From positions 37,722 to 101,721 of the forward strand of contig PWJZ01000119.1 in assembly GCA_003559855.1 (NCBI GenBank): 64,000 bases of DNA, in the 5' to 3' direction. Position numbers and translations under genes: made by a program. The notes beneath the pieces are model-generated. The model saw nothing but the letters and a program-made list of their open reading frames with translations. It made no database searches and was not told where the DNA came from. Source of the stretch: Bacteroidales bacterium. GTDB lineage: Bacteria > Bacteroidota > Bacteroidia > Bacteroidales > UBA7960. Shown here piece after piece: positions 47,820 through 58,983 of this stretch (the first letter of the stretch is position 1; each line of letters opens with the position of its first letter).

Positions 47820-50800
47820 TCATCTCATAATGACAAATTTGCTTGATTCAGAGGCAATTTCTCCATTCTGGGTAGTAACCACGACTTTGTATATGTACAA
47901 TCCCGTTTCAAGCATTCTGCCGTCGTCGCCAACTCCATCCCAGTCAATTCTGAAAGCATCGAACCCTGTAATATTCATAGTCCTTTTAATAGTTGTCACC
48001 TTTTGTCCTAATATATTATATATTTCAACCCTGATGTCCATTTCATAGGCATCGGTATCGCTGTATGAGAACTTGAAAGTTGTATTATAAGAAAATGGAT
48101 TTGGATAATTTAAAAGGTTTTGCAAAGCAAATTGCTGTGATTCCGCCACAATAAATTCTATAGATTCCGTAGAGGGGTTATTATGCACATCCCACACCCT
48201 CATACTGAGGGTATATCTGCCTTCTTCAAGGTTGGCAAAGGGATATATAACCCTTCCGCTTTTATAAGTATCCAGGTCAGCTTCATAATAATCGTTCAAT
48301 ATGAAGGGGTTAGCCATGTTGTCGTTCAGAAAGGCAACAATATCATGTCCGAGCTGACCTGTGGTATTTATTCCGCTTTTATCGTAAATATATGCTAATA
48401 ACAAGGGATCCGGGCACACTTCGTCGCCCGAAACAAAAGTTGTATCATTAAGGTAGAGGCTTATTTGCGGACCTTCATTATCAGGTTCGTAATTATCATA
48501 GGTACCACCTACCATAAACTGATCATAGTAACCGTGCCCGTCAGTATAACCGTCGTCAACATAATAACTGATCTTTCCTTCGCCAAAATTATAGCCTATA
48601 TCGCGGGGTACTATGAATTCAAATTCAAATTTTCCGTTTTTCACGGTGGCTTTGCCGCGATAGAGTATGTTTGTTCGCATCTGAAACTCAGCCGGGATGC
48701 TTCCCCTGCTGTTGCCAAGGGTTGTAAATGTGCGTCTTTTATCATAAACGGTAGGGTAAACGATACCATTATAATCTTCTACCGGATCGCCTTGCCTGGT
48801 TAACATCCTTCCTTTTACCGAAACATGCTCCAGAGCTTTAACGGTATCGGGTACAAATGTTGTTTCAACATCATATTCAGGGTATGCAAGCTTCATTGAG
48901 GGGTCTCCAAGCAAGACAAAATTTTTGACCTTGTTTTGCAGAGGTCCGCTTTCTACTTTTGCTTTCCTGATTATGTCGCCCAATCCGGGATATTCGCCAT
49001 TGCTCATGGGCTTGAATGCATTTTTTACAAAATTGTTGTTCAATGTCTTGTTTGCATCTGCCCATGCAAGGCGTGTTGTTGTGAAAAGAGCTGATGCTCC
49101 GCCATCTCTTTTAAGAAAAATCCTGACACCTGCCGACAAGCGCGACGGGTCGGGTATGTCGAAAGCGCTGAAATCGCAGGTGGCAGTCATAAAAACAGGC
49201 AAATTGTAATAATTTGTCCAGGTTTGTACATCATCGAAAGTCAATACCCTTTCATGAGCAAGGCCGTTAAAGCCGCCATGCCCGACATAATTAATAAACA
49301 AAGCGCCCTTGTTAAAAAGATCGTTTATTGCCTTGTTGACATCGGGATATCTTTCTCCGCCTGCTAATACTACTTTTTCATAAGCATCCAGATATATCTT
49401 CTCTATATTATAAACGCCATGATTTTCTTTTATCAGTTCGTAGAGCTCTTCAGCAGCATTAAAGTGTATATTAAGATCACGGTCATCAGCAATCAGGGCA
49501 ATCCTGTTGCGCCAGTCACCGTAGTTTGACACTACACCGGCAAAACCATAATTGTCTCCCTGATAATCCCATCCCTCGATACGTGTTTCATATCTTTTTA
49601 TCTTTTCAACTACCGCCGATGCATCATTTACGGTACGAACGGGCAATCTGCCGATGCCTATACCCAGTGCACCTGCCGCACCTTCGCCTTCACCGTCGGC
49701 AAGCAGCCCGAAAAAATCGTCCGACATCCACGAATCCCTTGGAGCAAGCGAACTTTCCGTCTGAAACGTAGGAATAAGATTACCGCCATAGCCGAGAATA
49801 TCTTTGTTGTCGTAAGTCCCGTTGCCAAATAACAATAGATAACGTGGCATATCCGCAGGATTTTCGGCGCGATCATAAAACATTTTCATGAAATTTCTTA
49901 TGGCACTTATATCAGGCACACCCGACGAAAACTCGTTGTAAACCCGGTTTGTGGTAGCCACCAATACCGTCAAGCCATTGTTTTCACGCCTGAATTCAGC
50001 CAGCTCTTCCGCCTGATCAATAAATTTCGGATGCGTAACAATTACAAGATCATGGGTTTCCTGACCATGAAGATCCTGATTGGATATTTTGCCTTTTAAT
50101 TCGGCAGACAAATAACCCGAACCGTCATGAGCAACAAAATTCATTACCTGATCACCAAATACCCTGAATACGAATTCCCCGCCCTGCACATTACCTTCCT
50201 GACGTTTAATATTGAATCTGCCAGTCACATCCCATACCTCAACATCAGCACCTGCATCAGACACCCTGTATTCTGCAACCTCTTCAGACAATCCTGTCGC
50301 CCTGAACAAAAGCTGCGGCCCGCGAAAACGAAGCTCTCTCTCAACATTCAAAGCTATATACCTTAACCATCCCATTCCTCCGGATACCATTCTATTATAG
50401 GTTAATGTAACAGGAATGCCGGAGGTTGATATTTGCGAAAACTCAAAGGATTTTATTCCCGCCCTGGCATAATTGCCGGTACTGGTGGTCATGTCTACCT
50501 GCTGAATGCTGATTTGTTGCTGACTGTCAGCAACATTTATCAAAAAATAGGACTCAACAGGCGACCGTGCAGCAACATGGGTTTTAAGATGTCCCTGACC
50601 ACCCGCTACAAGATCGTCAAAAGAAAAGTTGAATTCACGTGATAAAGTAACATTAAAGATCTCACCATACCAAATTCTCCCGCTTTCAATAAGATTTCGC
50701 TGATCATCCTGGTGATATGCATAATCGGTAAAAGTAGTGACTGTTACCGTTGCGGGATCCGAAACAGAGCTTTGCTGTTCAATTCTTTTTCCTTCGCCGC

Positions 50801-51692
50801 GGTCTGTGCTGAGAAAGTAACAATTCTTATCACCGTACAGATGAACTTCATGCTCCCAGATCCCGTCCTCTTCATTAAAAGTCCATTGATGCGGCGACTT
50901 GCCATAAAAAAGAATGTGATCTGTTGTTGTAAAATATCCGTCAGGATCTCCTGAAACATAAATGGTATTTTCAACGAGGTCATCATACCTGAATTCATCA
51001 TTTGCTTCGGGCAACATACCGGTGCCATTGCCGAAAAGACTGAAATCCCTGCGTCTTATATTGCCCGGATCAATACCTAATTCTTCCAGGCTGGAATAAT
51101 TCAACTTATAAATACCGGTTTCGTCAACACAAAGTTTATACCAGCTCCCCGCAGCAAGAACGCTTTCTTCAGCATAACTGTGAACCGGCTCATCCCTGTA
51201 TGTTTTGTCATAAATATATTTCTTGTTGACAGTAAAAGAGACCAGTTTTTCAAACTGATCCGTTTTACTGTTATATCTCAAAGGAACCAGTATCATTTGC
51301 AGATAACGCTCTCCACGGGCAGAACTCATCTGTGTTGTAAGAATAAATTCGACGGCTGCAAAACCAATATCTTCAAGAAAATCCCTTTCAGCCCCTGAAA
51401 CCGTATCAACTTCAATGCCGGATAAGGTAATATGGTAGGAAATATGCGGAGCGTCAATTCTGAAACGGTCAAAGAAACAGGGTATGCCGGGTAAAGTATC
51501 CAAAAATAATGATTCACCGAAACTCAAATAACGATGTTTTTCATCTTCAAACATTACTTCCTTCAACCCTTCCCATTTTAAATCATAACTTTTTTGAAGA
51601 CCCGAGCCATCAACAGCTATAAAGCCTGAAACACAGCAAAACAATAAGATGATTAACAAGGGTTTTTTTATACCTGTAAAATTATTTTTCAT
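47820..51692 (-). CDS. porU: Type IX secretion system sortase PorU
   Basis: C25-peptidase-like domain (GALFINYVGHGGFNGLAHERVL, PVFMTATCDFSAFD), long N-terminal beta region, C-terminal LNYPNPFSYNTTFKFSY...GLYIYKVVVTTQNG; adjacent to porV. Start refined from 51719. Confidence 0.93.
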   Translation of the reverse strand: MKNNFTGIKKPLLIILLFCCVSGFIAVDGSGLQKSYDLKWEGLKEVMFEDEKHRYLSFGESLFLDTLPGIPCFFDRFRIDAPHISYHITLSGIEVDTVSGAERDFLEDIGFAAVEFILTTQMSSARGERYLQMILVPLRYNSKTDQFEKLVSFTVNKKYIYDKTYRDEPVHSYAEESVLAAGSWYKLCVDETGIYKLNYSSLEELGIDPGNIRRRDFSLFGNGTGMLPEANDEFRYDDLVENTIYVSGDPDGYFTTTDHILFYGKSPHQWTFNEEDGIWEHEVHLYGDKNCYFLSTDRGEGKRIEQQSSVSDPATVTVTTFTDYAYHQDDQRNLIESGRIWYGEIFNVTLSREFNFSFDDLVAGGQGHLKTHVAARSPVESYFLINVADSQQQISIQQVDMTTSTGNYARAGIKSFEFSQISTSGIPVTLTYNRMVSGGMGWLRYIALNVERELRFRGPQLLFRATGLSEEVAEYRVSDAGADVEVWDVTGRFNIKRQEGNVQGGEFVFRVFGDQVMNFVAHDGSGYLSAELKGKISNQDLHGQETHDLVIVTHPKFIDQAEELAEFRRENNGLTVLVATTNRVYNEFSSGVPDISAIRNFMKMFYDRAENPADMPRYLLLFGNGTYDNKDILGYGGNLIPTFQTESSLAPRDSWMSDDFFGLLADGEGEGAAGALGIGIGRLPVRTVNDASAVVEKIKRYETRIEGWDYQGDNYGFAGVVSNYGDWRNRIALIADDRDLNIHFNAAEELYELIKENHGVYNIEKIYLDAYEKVVLAGGERYPDVNKAINDLFNKGALFINYVGHGGFNGLAHERVLTFDDVQTWTNYYNLPVFMTATCDFSAFDIPDPSRLSAGVRIFLKRDGGASALFTTTRLAWADANKTLNNNFVKNAFKPMSNGEYPGLGDIIRKAKVESGPLQNKVKNFVLLGDPSMKLAYPEYDVETTFVPDTVKALEHVSVKGRMLTRQGDPVEDYNGIVYPTVYDKRRTFTTLGNSRGSIPAEFQMRTNILYRGKATVKNGKFEFEFIVPRDIGYNFGEGKISYYVDDGYTDGHGYYDQFMVGGTYDNYEPDNEGPQISLYLNDTTFVSGDEVCPDPLLLAYIYDKSGINTTGQLGHDIVAFLNDNMANPFILNDYYEADLDTYKSGRVIYPFANLEEGRYTLSMRVWDVHNNPSTESIEFIVAESQQFALQNLLNYPNPFSYNTTFKFSYSDTDAYEMDIRVEIYNILGQKVTTIKRTMNITGFDAFRIDWDGVGDDGRMLETGLYIYKVVVTTQNGEIASESSKFVIMR

Positions 51693-51868
51693 TACTAAAT
51701 AAATGAATATAATATACAATGTAGTTTAAAACGGGATTTTTTAGAGAAAACAAAAATAATTATATTTTTAAACGTCTTAATTTGCAGTAATATTATTTTA
51801 ATTCAAAATAAATCCATAAATTTGCACCTCTTTAAAAACCAAATAATAATTATAAAAGCATATTTAAG

Positions 51869-52225
51869 ATGGATCAGAGGGAAATAATGAATTTTGTTAA
51901 CGATACACTGGTCAATAAGAGGGAATGGCCGGTGTTTGGTGCTGGTGATAATATAACGGTTTATTACAAGATCAGGGAAGGCAACAAGGAGAGGATACAG
52001 CCCTTTCAGGGTGTTGTAATACAAAGGCACGGTCAGGATGCCACAGAAACTTTTACGGTACGCAAGATGTCGGGAAGTATTGGTGTTGAGCGGGTATTCC
52101 CGGTACATTCACCTTTTATTGAAAAGATAAATGTTAATCGTCGCGGTGTTGTCAGAAGGGCAAGAATCTTCTATCTCAGGAAAAGACGTGGAAAAAGCGC
52201 ACGAATTAAGGAAAAAAGATCATAA
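51869..52225 (+). CDS. rplS: 50S ribosomal protein L19
   Basis: [91 protein letters not shown]. Confidence 0.98.
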   Translation: MDQREIMNFVNDTLVNKREWPVFGAGDNITVYYKIREGNKERIQPFQGVVIQRHGQDATETFTVRKMSGSIGVERVFPVHSPFIEKINVNRRGVVRRARIFYLRKRRGKSARIKEKRS

Positions 52226-52249
52226 TATATCAATTGTCATTAAAAGTAA

Positions 52250-52289
52250 AGAGGCTGTTTTAAATTATTACAGCCTCTGTTTTTTTTTT
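52250..52289 (+). terminator. Rho-independent terminator of rplS
   Basis: agaggctgt...acagcctct followed by gttttttttttt. Confidence 0.92.
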
Positions 52290-52488
52290 AGCCCCCTTTC
52301 TGCCCGCGTCAACCTGTCAGCTGCTTACCCCGCGACATTCGCAACAATATGTTCAGAGTTTGTTCAAAAGAAAAACAATAAGGTTTTCACAAATAATTAT
52401 CTTTTAATTATTTTTGATCTTGTATTTAATTTATGAAACCGATAACGTCTAATTCAGAATTCAAATTCAAACAAAAAGAAAAATCATT

Positions 52489-54180
52489 ATGAAGAAACTG
52501 GTAGAATGTGTTCCAAACTTCAGTGAAGGGCGCAATAAATTAATTATTGATCAGATCACTTCCGAGATCGACAATACAGAAGGTGTAAAGTTGCTGGATG
52601 TAGAGCCTGGCAAGGCGACCAACCGTACGGTGGTTACTTTCGTGGGCACTCCGGATGAAGTGGTTGAAGCAGCCTTCAAGGCTGTAAAAAAAGCAAAGGA
52701 ACTCATTGATATGAGCAAACATAAAGGAGAACATCCGCGTATGGGGGCTACTGATGTTTGTCCATTGGTACCGGTATCAAACATTTCGATGGAAGAAACC
52801 GTTGAGTATGCATATAAGCTGGCTGAACTTATAGGCAGTGAGCTTAACATACCGGTTTATTGTTATGAAAACACTGCAAGGAATCCTGAAAGGAAGAATT
52901 TGGCAGACATCAGATCGGGCGAATACGAGGGTCTGGCAGCCAAGCTTAAAGACCTCCGGTGGAAACCCGACTACGGTCCTGCCGAATTTAATGCCAGGTC
53001 AGGTGCCACGGTTGTAGGTGCACGTGATTTCCTGGTGGCATACAATATCAATCTCAACACCACTTCAACCCGGCGCGCTAACGCCATAGCTTTTGATGTT
53101 CGTGAAAAAGGACGGGTGAAACGTGAAGGGCATCCGCTGACAGGCAAAATTGTCAAAGACAAAAAAGGCAACCCGGTGTATATACCGGGAACACTTAAAG
53201 CTGTAAAAGGTATTGGATGGTACATTGAAGAGTATGGTATTGCACAAATCTCAATGAATCTGACAAATATTTCGATAACTTCAATACATGAAGCTTTTGA
53301 TGAAGTTTGCAAAAAAGCCGATGCCCGCGGTGTAAGGGTAACCGGATCGGAAATAGTAGGCCTGGTACCACTGAAAGCAATGCTGGATGCCGGGAAATAT
53401 TTCCTGCGCAAACAGAAACGAAGCCTGGGGGTACCGGAAGCGGAGCTTATTAAAATAGCCGTGAAATCAATGGGGTTGGATGAAATTAAACCGTTCAACC
53501 CAAAAGAAAAGATCATAGAATATATGCTTGAAGACGACGACTCGAAAAAACTGGCTGATATGAGCCTTCAACAGTTTGCAGATGAGACGGCATCAGAATC
53601 ACCTGCTCCGGGCGGCGGCTCGGTTGCAGCTTATGTCGGTTCGCTGGGTGTGTCACTGGGTACAATGGTAGCCAACCTGTCATCCCATAAAAGAGGTTGG
53701 GACGAACATTGGGAAAAATACAGCAAATGGGCTGAAAAAGGTCAGGCAATAAAAGATGAATTATTGAAATTGGTTGATGAAGATACAAACGCATTTAATA
53801 AAATATTCAGTGCATTCGGTATGCCTAAAGGCAACGATAAAGAAAAAAAAATACGGCAAAAAGCCATAAATGATGCCACAAAATATGCAATAGAAGTACC
53901 GTTTAAGGTTATGGAAAAAGCATTTGAGTCAATGAAAGTCATGAAAGCCATGGTTGAAATCGGCAACCCCAGCTCTGTGTCCGATGCCGGAGTTGGTGCA
54001 GTGTGCGCCAGAACAGCCGTCATTGGCGCATTCCTCAATGTGAAAATAAATGCGCAAAGCTTTGAAAACAAAAAGTTTGTGAATGACATTATAAAAAAAG
54101 GCGAAAAACTGGAAAAAAAGGCGCTTGAAAAAGAAAAAGAAATAATTGAAATGGTAGAAAATAAAATAAAGGAATTATGA
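52489..54180 (+). CDS. ftcD: Bifunctional glutamate formimidoyltransferase / formimidoyltetrahydrofolate cyclodeaminase
   Basis: KLVECVPNFSEGRNKLIIDQI; C-terminal cyclodeaminase ASESPAPGGGSVAAYVGSLGVSLGTMVANLS. Confidence 0.95.
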   Translation: MKKLVECVPNFSEGRNKLIIDQITSEIDNTEGVKLLDVEPGKATNRTVVTFVGTPDEVVEAAFKAVKKAKELIDMSKHKGEHPRMGATDVCPLVPVSNISMEETVEYAYKLAELIGSELNIPVYCYENTARNPERKNLADIRSGEYEGLAAKLKDLRWKPDYGPAEFNARSGATVVGARDFLVAYNINLNTTSTRRANAIAFDVREKGRVKREGHPLTGKIVKDKKGNPVYIPGTLKAVKGIGWYIEEYGIAQISMNLTNISITSIHEAFDEVCKKADARGVRVTGSEIVGLVPLKAMLDAGKYFLRKQKRSLGVPEAELIKIAVKSMGLDEIKPFNPKEKIIEYMLEDDDSKKLADMSLQQFADETASESPAPGGGSVAAYVGSLGVSLGTMVANLSSHKRGWDEHWEKYSKWAEKGQAIKDELLKLVDEDTNAFNKIFSAFGMPKGNDKEKKIRQKAINDATKYAIEVPFKVMEKAFESMKVMKAMVEIGNPSSVSDAGVGAVCARTAVIGAFLNVKINAQSFENKKFVNDIIKKGEKLEKKALEKEKEIIEMVENKIKEL

Positions 54181-54213
54181 TATAAAAACTTTTTCCCAGA
54201 CAATGATCATATA

Positions 54214-55281
54214 ATGGATAATATCAAAACTCCGGCTCTTGTGGTTAAAGAATCCATATGCCGGAAAAACATCAAAACAATGACCGAAAAAAGCCGGAAA
54301 AGTAATGTTATTTTCCGGCCTCACTTCAAAACCCACCAATCGCTCAAGGTCGGGCAATGGTTCAGGGATGAAGGAATCAATAAGATTGCCGTTTCATCCT
54401 TTTCAATGGCACAGTTTTTCGCAGGCGACGGATGGAACGACATAATGGTAGCTTTTCCATTTAATCCACGTGAAATTGATGTTCTCAACAGACTATCGGA
54501 CAAAATCAATGTCAGCATACTTCTCGCAGGTAACGAAACTTTACCTTTGCTGACCAGGAAACTCAAAAACACCGTAGATTTTTACGTAAAAATTGATGTT
54601 GGCTCAAAACGGGCTGGTTATCAAACTGATTCGGTTATTCAGATTGAAAAGTTGCTCGACATGGCAGACATGAACAACAATTTAAACTTCAGGGGGTTTG
54701 TAGCCCACGCAGGCCATTTTTACAATTTAAAAAGTGTCTCACAAATACGAAAAGAGTACAAAAAATATGTAAAAAATCTGCAAACGTTAAAGAACTATTT
54801 CACAAGACGTTATCCTGACATAATCATTTCCTGGGGCGATACTCCTTCCTGTACGGTTTTAGATAAATTTGAGGATGTAGATGAGATACGTCCCGGAAAT
54901 TTTGTTTACTACGACTTTATGCAACTCAAGGCGGGAATATGCAAACCAGGCGATATAGCAATAACCGTGGCGGCACCGGTTGTGGCAAAGTACGCCGACC
55001 GCCATGAAATCATAATTTATTGCGGAGCAATACACCTTTCAAAAGATTATGTAATAGTCGACAAGAAACCCGTATGGGGCATGGTGCTATCCTATACAAA
55101 AGACGGATGGCAGTTTCCGAAAAAACCGGCTTATGTAAAAAGAGTGTACCAGGAACATGGTATTATCAGCATGGAACATAATGATTTTTTTTCGGTCAAC
55201 GTGGGCGATCTGGCAGCAATTATTCCTGTCCATTCATGCCTTACGGTAAGTAATCTGAAAAATAACTGTCACTTTATTTAG
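54214..55281 (+). CDS. D-threonine aldolase-like (alanine racemase N-terminal fold) PLP enzyme
   Basis: MDNIKTPALVVKESICRKNIKTMTEKSRKSNVIFRPHFKTHQSLKVGQWFRDEGINKIAVSS, DVGSKRAGYQT, ISWGDTPSCTV. Confidence 0.9.
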   Translation: MDNIKTPALVVKESICRKNIKTMTEKSRKSNVIFRPHFKTHQSLKVGQWFRDEGINKIAVSSFSMAQFFAGDGWNDIMVAFPFNPREIDVLNRLSDKINVSILLAGNETLPLLTRKLKNTVDFYVKIDVGSKRAGYQTDSVIQIEKLLDMADMNNNLNFRGFVAHAGHFYNLKSVSQIRKEYKKYVKNLQTLKNYFTRRYPDIIISWGDTPSCTVLDKFEDVDEIRPGNFVYYDFMQLKAGICKPGDIAITVAAPVVAKYADRHEIIIYCGAIHLSKDYVIVDKKPVWGMVLSYTKDGWQFPKKPAYVKRVYQEHGIISMEHNDFFSVNVGDLAAIIPVHSCLTVSNLKNNCHFI

Positions 55282-56960
55282 GGTTTATCCTTTTTCTGTT
55301 CAATTTCCATAAAATGAATAAGCTCTTTTGCCCTTGACAGGGCGGTTTCAATGTCGGGGCAAATGTTATCCCATGTCAGCATGGCTACTATGCTGTCCTT
55401 TTTCAATGAATCAAAAACCTTGGGCTGAACCTCAGAAAATATAACAAAGATATTCTTACTATGACACCTGTCAATAAAAGAACGAAGGTTTTTCAAGCCC
55501 GTTGAATCTATAAACGGGACGCGGTTAAATCTGAGTATTCTCACACTGGATTTTTTACGGATCTCTTTTTCCACCTCTTCAAATTTATTGGCAATGCCAA
55601 AAAAGAAAGGACCTTTAATATGAAACACCTGAACTTCCTGTGGGATCTCAAACGTTTCGAATTCTTCTGATATTTCAGACTTCTCATCTTCAACTTCCCC
55701 GTGATCAAACACTTCAATATTGGATGTTTCCATAACTCGTTTCACGAATAAAAGCAAAGCGAGTATTATTCCGAAGGGAAGAGCAATATTTAATCCGACA
55801 AATACCGTAAGAAAAAAAGTTGTTAGCAGCACTGCTATATCGCTTTTGGGATTTTTGAAAATATTCTTAAAAGATCTCCATTCGCTCATATTGTAGGCAA
55901 CAACTACCAGGATACCGGCGAGTGATGCCAAAGGGATTATTTTTGTAAGATTTCCAAGAAACAACAGAAACAAGAGCAATATCATGGCATGCATAACTCC
56001 TGCCATAGGTGTTTTTCCACCGTTACGCACGTTTGTCATTGTTTTTGCCAGGGCTCCCGAAGCCGCCATTCCACCGAACAGGGGCGTAAAAAAATTTGCC
56101 AGGCCGTGTGATATCAGCTCCGTATTAGGATGATGCCTGTATCCTGTAGCCCCATCAGCAACTATAGCCGAAAATAAAGATTCAATTGAAATCAGCATTG
56201 TTATAGTAAATGCAGGCACCAGCAATTCCCTTATCAGCCCGAAATCAACACCGGCCAGGTCAGGTCTTTGAAACGAAGTATCTATCTCACCGAATTTGCT
56301 GCCTATCGTTTCCACATCTATATTCAAAAAATAAACAAAAAGAACAGAAGCTATGATGGCTATTAATGACCCGGGTATTTTTTTAAAAATCCTCGGCCAT
56401 AATGCAATTATTAAAATCGTCAATATTCCAATTCCAAAGGCTGACAGGTCTGTTTTATGCAAATGTGTCAGATAAAAACGCCATTTCCCCAGTATTTCAG
56501 CAGGCACATCATTGCCAGGAATACCCAAAAGCTCCTGTATTTGCGAGGTAAATATTGTTATTGCTATACCGCTTGTAAAACCAACAACAATAGGATAAGG
56601 CATGAATTGTATTATATTGCCGGCTTTCAGCAATCCCAGTATTACCAGCATTAAGCCTGCCAGCATTGAAGCAATAACAACTCCTTCAAAACCATATTGA
56701 CTGGCTATACCATATATCACAACAATAAGAGCCCCGGAAGGACCGCCAATCTGTACCCTGCTGCCAGAAAAAAAAGAAATCATAAAACCACCTATAACCG
56801 CCGTTATCAATCCTGTAGCGGGAGAAACCCCCGAAGCTATCGCAAAAGCAATAGCTAACGGTAAAGCTACTATTGCAACTATAGTGCCTGAAGCCAAATC
56901 CGAAAAGAACAACTTACTGTTATAATTCCTTATGGTTCTGAATAAAACAGGTTTAAACAT
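55278..56960 (-). CDS. SulP family inorganic anion transporter with STAS domain
   Basis: DLASGTIVAIVALPLAIAFAIASGVSPATGLITAVIGG, GGMAASGALAKTMTNVRNGGKTPMAGV; STAS FNRVPFIDSTGLKNLRSF. Confidence 0.95.
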   Translation of the reverse strand: MFKPVLFRTIRNYNSKLFFSDLASGTIVAIVALPLAIAFAIASGVSPATGLITAVIGGFMISFFSGSRVQIGGPSGALIVVIYGIASQYGFEGVVIASMLAGLMLVILGLLKAGNIIQFMPYPIVVGFTSGIAITIFTSQIQELLGIPGNDVPAEILGKWRFYLTHLHKTDLSAFGIGILTILIIALWPRIFKKIPGSLIAIIASVLFVYFLNIDVETIGSKFGEIDTSFQRPDLAGVDFGLIRELLVPAFTITMLISIESLFSAIVADGATGYRHHPNTELISHGLANFFTPLFGGMAASGALAKTMTNVRNGGKTPMAGVMHAMILLLFLLFLGNLTKIIPLASLAGILVVVAYNMSEWRSFKNIFKNPKSDIAVLLTTFFLTVFVGLNIALPFGIILALLLFVKRVMETSNIEVFDHGEVEDEKSEISEEFETFEIPQEVQVFHIKGPFFFGIANKFEEVEKEIRKKSSVRILRFNRVPFIDSTGLKNLRSFIDRCHSKNIFVIFSEVQPKVFDSLKKDSIVAMLTWDNICPDIETALSRAKELIHFMEIEQKKDKP

Positions 56961-57379
56961 AATGGCTATTTTATTTTAATTTTGCACCAGGATGTTTTTA
57001 TAACTTTTATTGCTCTTATAAATGCTTAACTGATTATATTCAAGGTTGTATTTATGGTACTATACCAAAAAGCCTTGCAAATTTAGGATTTTTGTTTTTA
57101 ATAACCAGCTTTTTGTTAATTATGGGTTTATATCTGTGTTTTAAAACAAAAGCGATTAATTTTTCCCGCAAATCACGTAGCTTTTTTCGGATAATAATTA
57201 TTGAATCATTAAAATGAAGGTTTGTAAATTTCTGATTACCTGACTTAAGTCATATCAGCTTGAGGTTAGATTCAGGAATACGGCATTTTCAATATGAATT
57301 AAAACAGGCTTACGGGAAACTATAATAATGAATCAATAAACATTATTTTCGGATAAAAGATCAATCAACGACAGTACAT

Positions 57380-58624
57380 ATGAAGATATTGCCACAGATT
57401 TCGATTGACAAATATGTTTATGATCTGCCTGAGGAACGTATTGCTTATCAGCCGGCTTCCTACCGCGATCAATCGGGTTTGCTGATCTACCGGCAGGGAA
57501 ACATCAGCAAAGATAGGTTCATCAACCTTGTCAATTATTTGCCGGCTGACGGATTGATTGTTTGTAACGACACACGGGTGGTGCAGGCACGGCTGATATT
57601 CGAGAAAACCACAGGAGCAAAAATTGAAATATTTTGTCTTGAACCAGCCGACAGGGGAAAAAGCTTACATGGAGCATACGACAGCTGTTCGCCTGTTGTA
57701 TGGAAATGTTTTGTAGGGAACGTCAGTAAGTGGAAAAGCGGCATCCTTGAAAAACAAGACGACAAAACCGGTAAAATATTACGTGCTGAAAAAGCCGGCA
57801 GAGATGAGGATATCTTTTTTATTAATTTTTCATGGAACCCGCCATCAACCGGTTTTGCAGAAATCCTTGAACTTTTCGGCAGAGTACCATTGCCTCCGTA
57901 TATTCAACGCGACGACAATGATGAGGATAAAATCCGTTATCAAACAACATACAATACAAAACCGGGCTCTGTGGCAGCCGCCACTGCAGGATTACATTTT
58001 TCAGACAAGCTCCTGAAAAAAATCGCAACCAAAAACATACCAATATTTCACGTTACTCTTCATATCGGGGCTGGAACTTTCAAACCCGTAACAACCCAAT
58101 ATGTTGATAAACACAAAATGCACCATGAACAGTTCTCGGTCTCACTGGAAACAATTGAAAAATTATTTTCGGAAGATCACCGCCCATATGTTATTGTCGG
58201 AACAACCACGGTCAGAACTCTTGAAAGCCTTTACTGGTTTGGAGTAAGACTGCTACGAAACAGCAAAAAAGAACAATGCCCTGTTGAAGTAGCCCAATGG
58301 GAGCCTTATAAATACGACTTTGACGATCTGCCATCGCGTAAAGAAGTCTTGAAAAGCATATATCAATGGATGCGTCAAAATGATCTTGAAAATATCACCG
58401 GCACTACATCTCTGATGATTGTGCCGGGTTACCGATATCAAATGACAGATGTGCTTATTACCAACTTCCACCAGCCCGCAAGCACGCTATTACTGCTTGT
58501 CGCAGCTTTTACGGGCAATGACTGGCGCAGTATATACGATTACGCACTGAATAACGATTTCAGGTTCTTAAGCTATGGCGACAGTTGTTTGCTCTATAAA
58601 AACAGATCTCTAAACCTTCCTTAA
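57380..58624 (+). CDS. queA: S-adenosylmethionine:tRNA ribosyltransferase-isomerase
   Basis: YDLPEERIAYQPASYRDQSGLLIY, GRVPLPPYIQR, YQTTYNTKPGSVAAATAGLHFSDKLL, HVTLHIGAGTFKPV. Confidence 0.95.
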   Translation: MKILPQISIDKYVYDLPEERIAYQPASYRDQSGLLIYRQGNISKDRFINLVNYLPADGLIVCNDTRVVQARLIFEKTTGAKIEIFCLEPADRGKSLHGAYDSCSPVVWKCFVGNVSKWKSGILEKQDDKTGKILRAEKAGRDEDIFFINFSWNPPSTGFAEILELFGRVPLPPYIQRDDNDEDKIRYQTTYNTKPGSVAAATAGLHFSDKLLKKIATKNIPIFHVTLHIGAGTFKPVTTQYVDKHKMHHEQFSVSLETIEKLFSEDHRPYVIVGTTTVRTLESLYWFGVRLLRNSKKEQCPVEVAQWEPYKYDFDDLPSRKEVLKSIYQWMRQNDLENITGTTSLMIVPGYRYQMTDVLITNFHQPASTLLLLVAAFTGNDWRSIYDYALNNDFRFLSYGDSCLLYKNRSLNLP

Positions 58625-58798
58625 AAAAACCACATAAATCAAATAACTCATAAAAATTATCTCTTAACCTGATTATTTTTTGTGCATTAATTTGACAAAA
58701 TCAATAAAATGTTATATTTGCGTCGAAAAACTATTGAAAAGGTAAACAATTACAATCAATAAAAATTTGTACTTAAAATTCTAAAATGAATAAGGAGT

Positions 58799-58932
58799 CC
58801 ACTCTAAAAAGTCCAAAAATATTATTTCCCGCAGATTTCGCTGATATGCACAGATTATAAATTCCTGATAATCAATTAAATTTATCAGCGAAAATCTGCG
58901 ACATCTGCGGGAAAACATTTTTTAGAGTAGTC
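58799..58932. repeat. MITE-like palindromic repeat
   Basis: actctaaaaa (58801-58810) / tttttagagt (58919-58928), with inner inverted segments tttcccgcagatttcgctgat and atcagcgaaaatctgcg. Confidence 0.75.
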
Positions 58933-58983
58933 TCAATAATGAATTTAATAAACCTTATTTCTAATTAAAAAAATTCTTTTACT

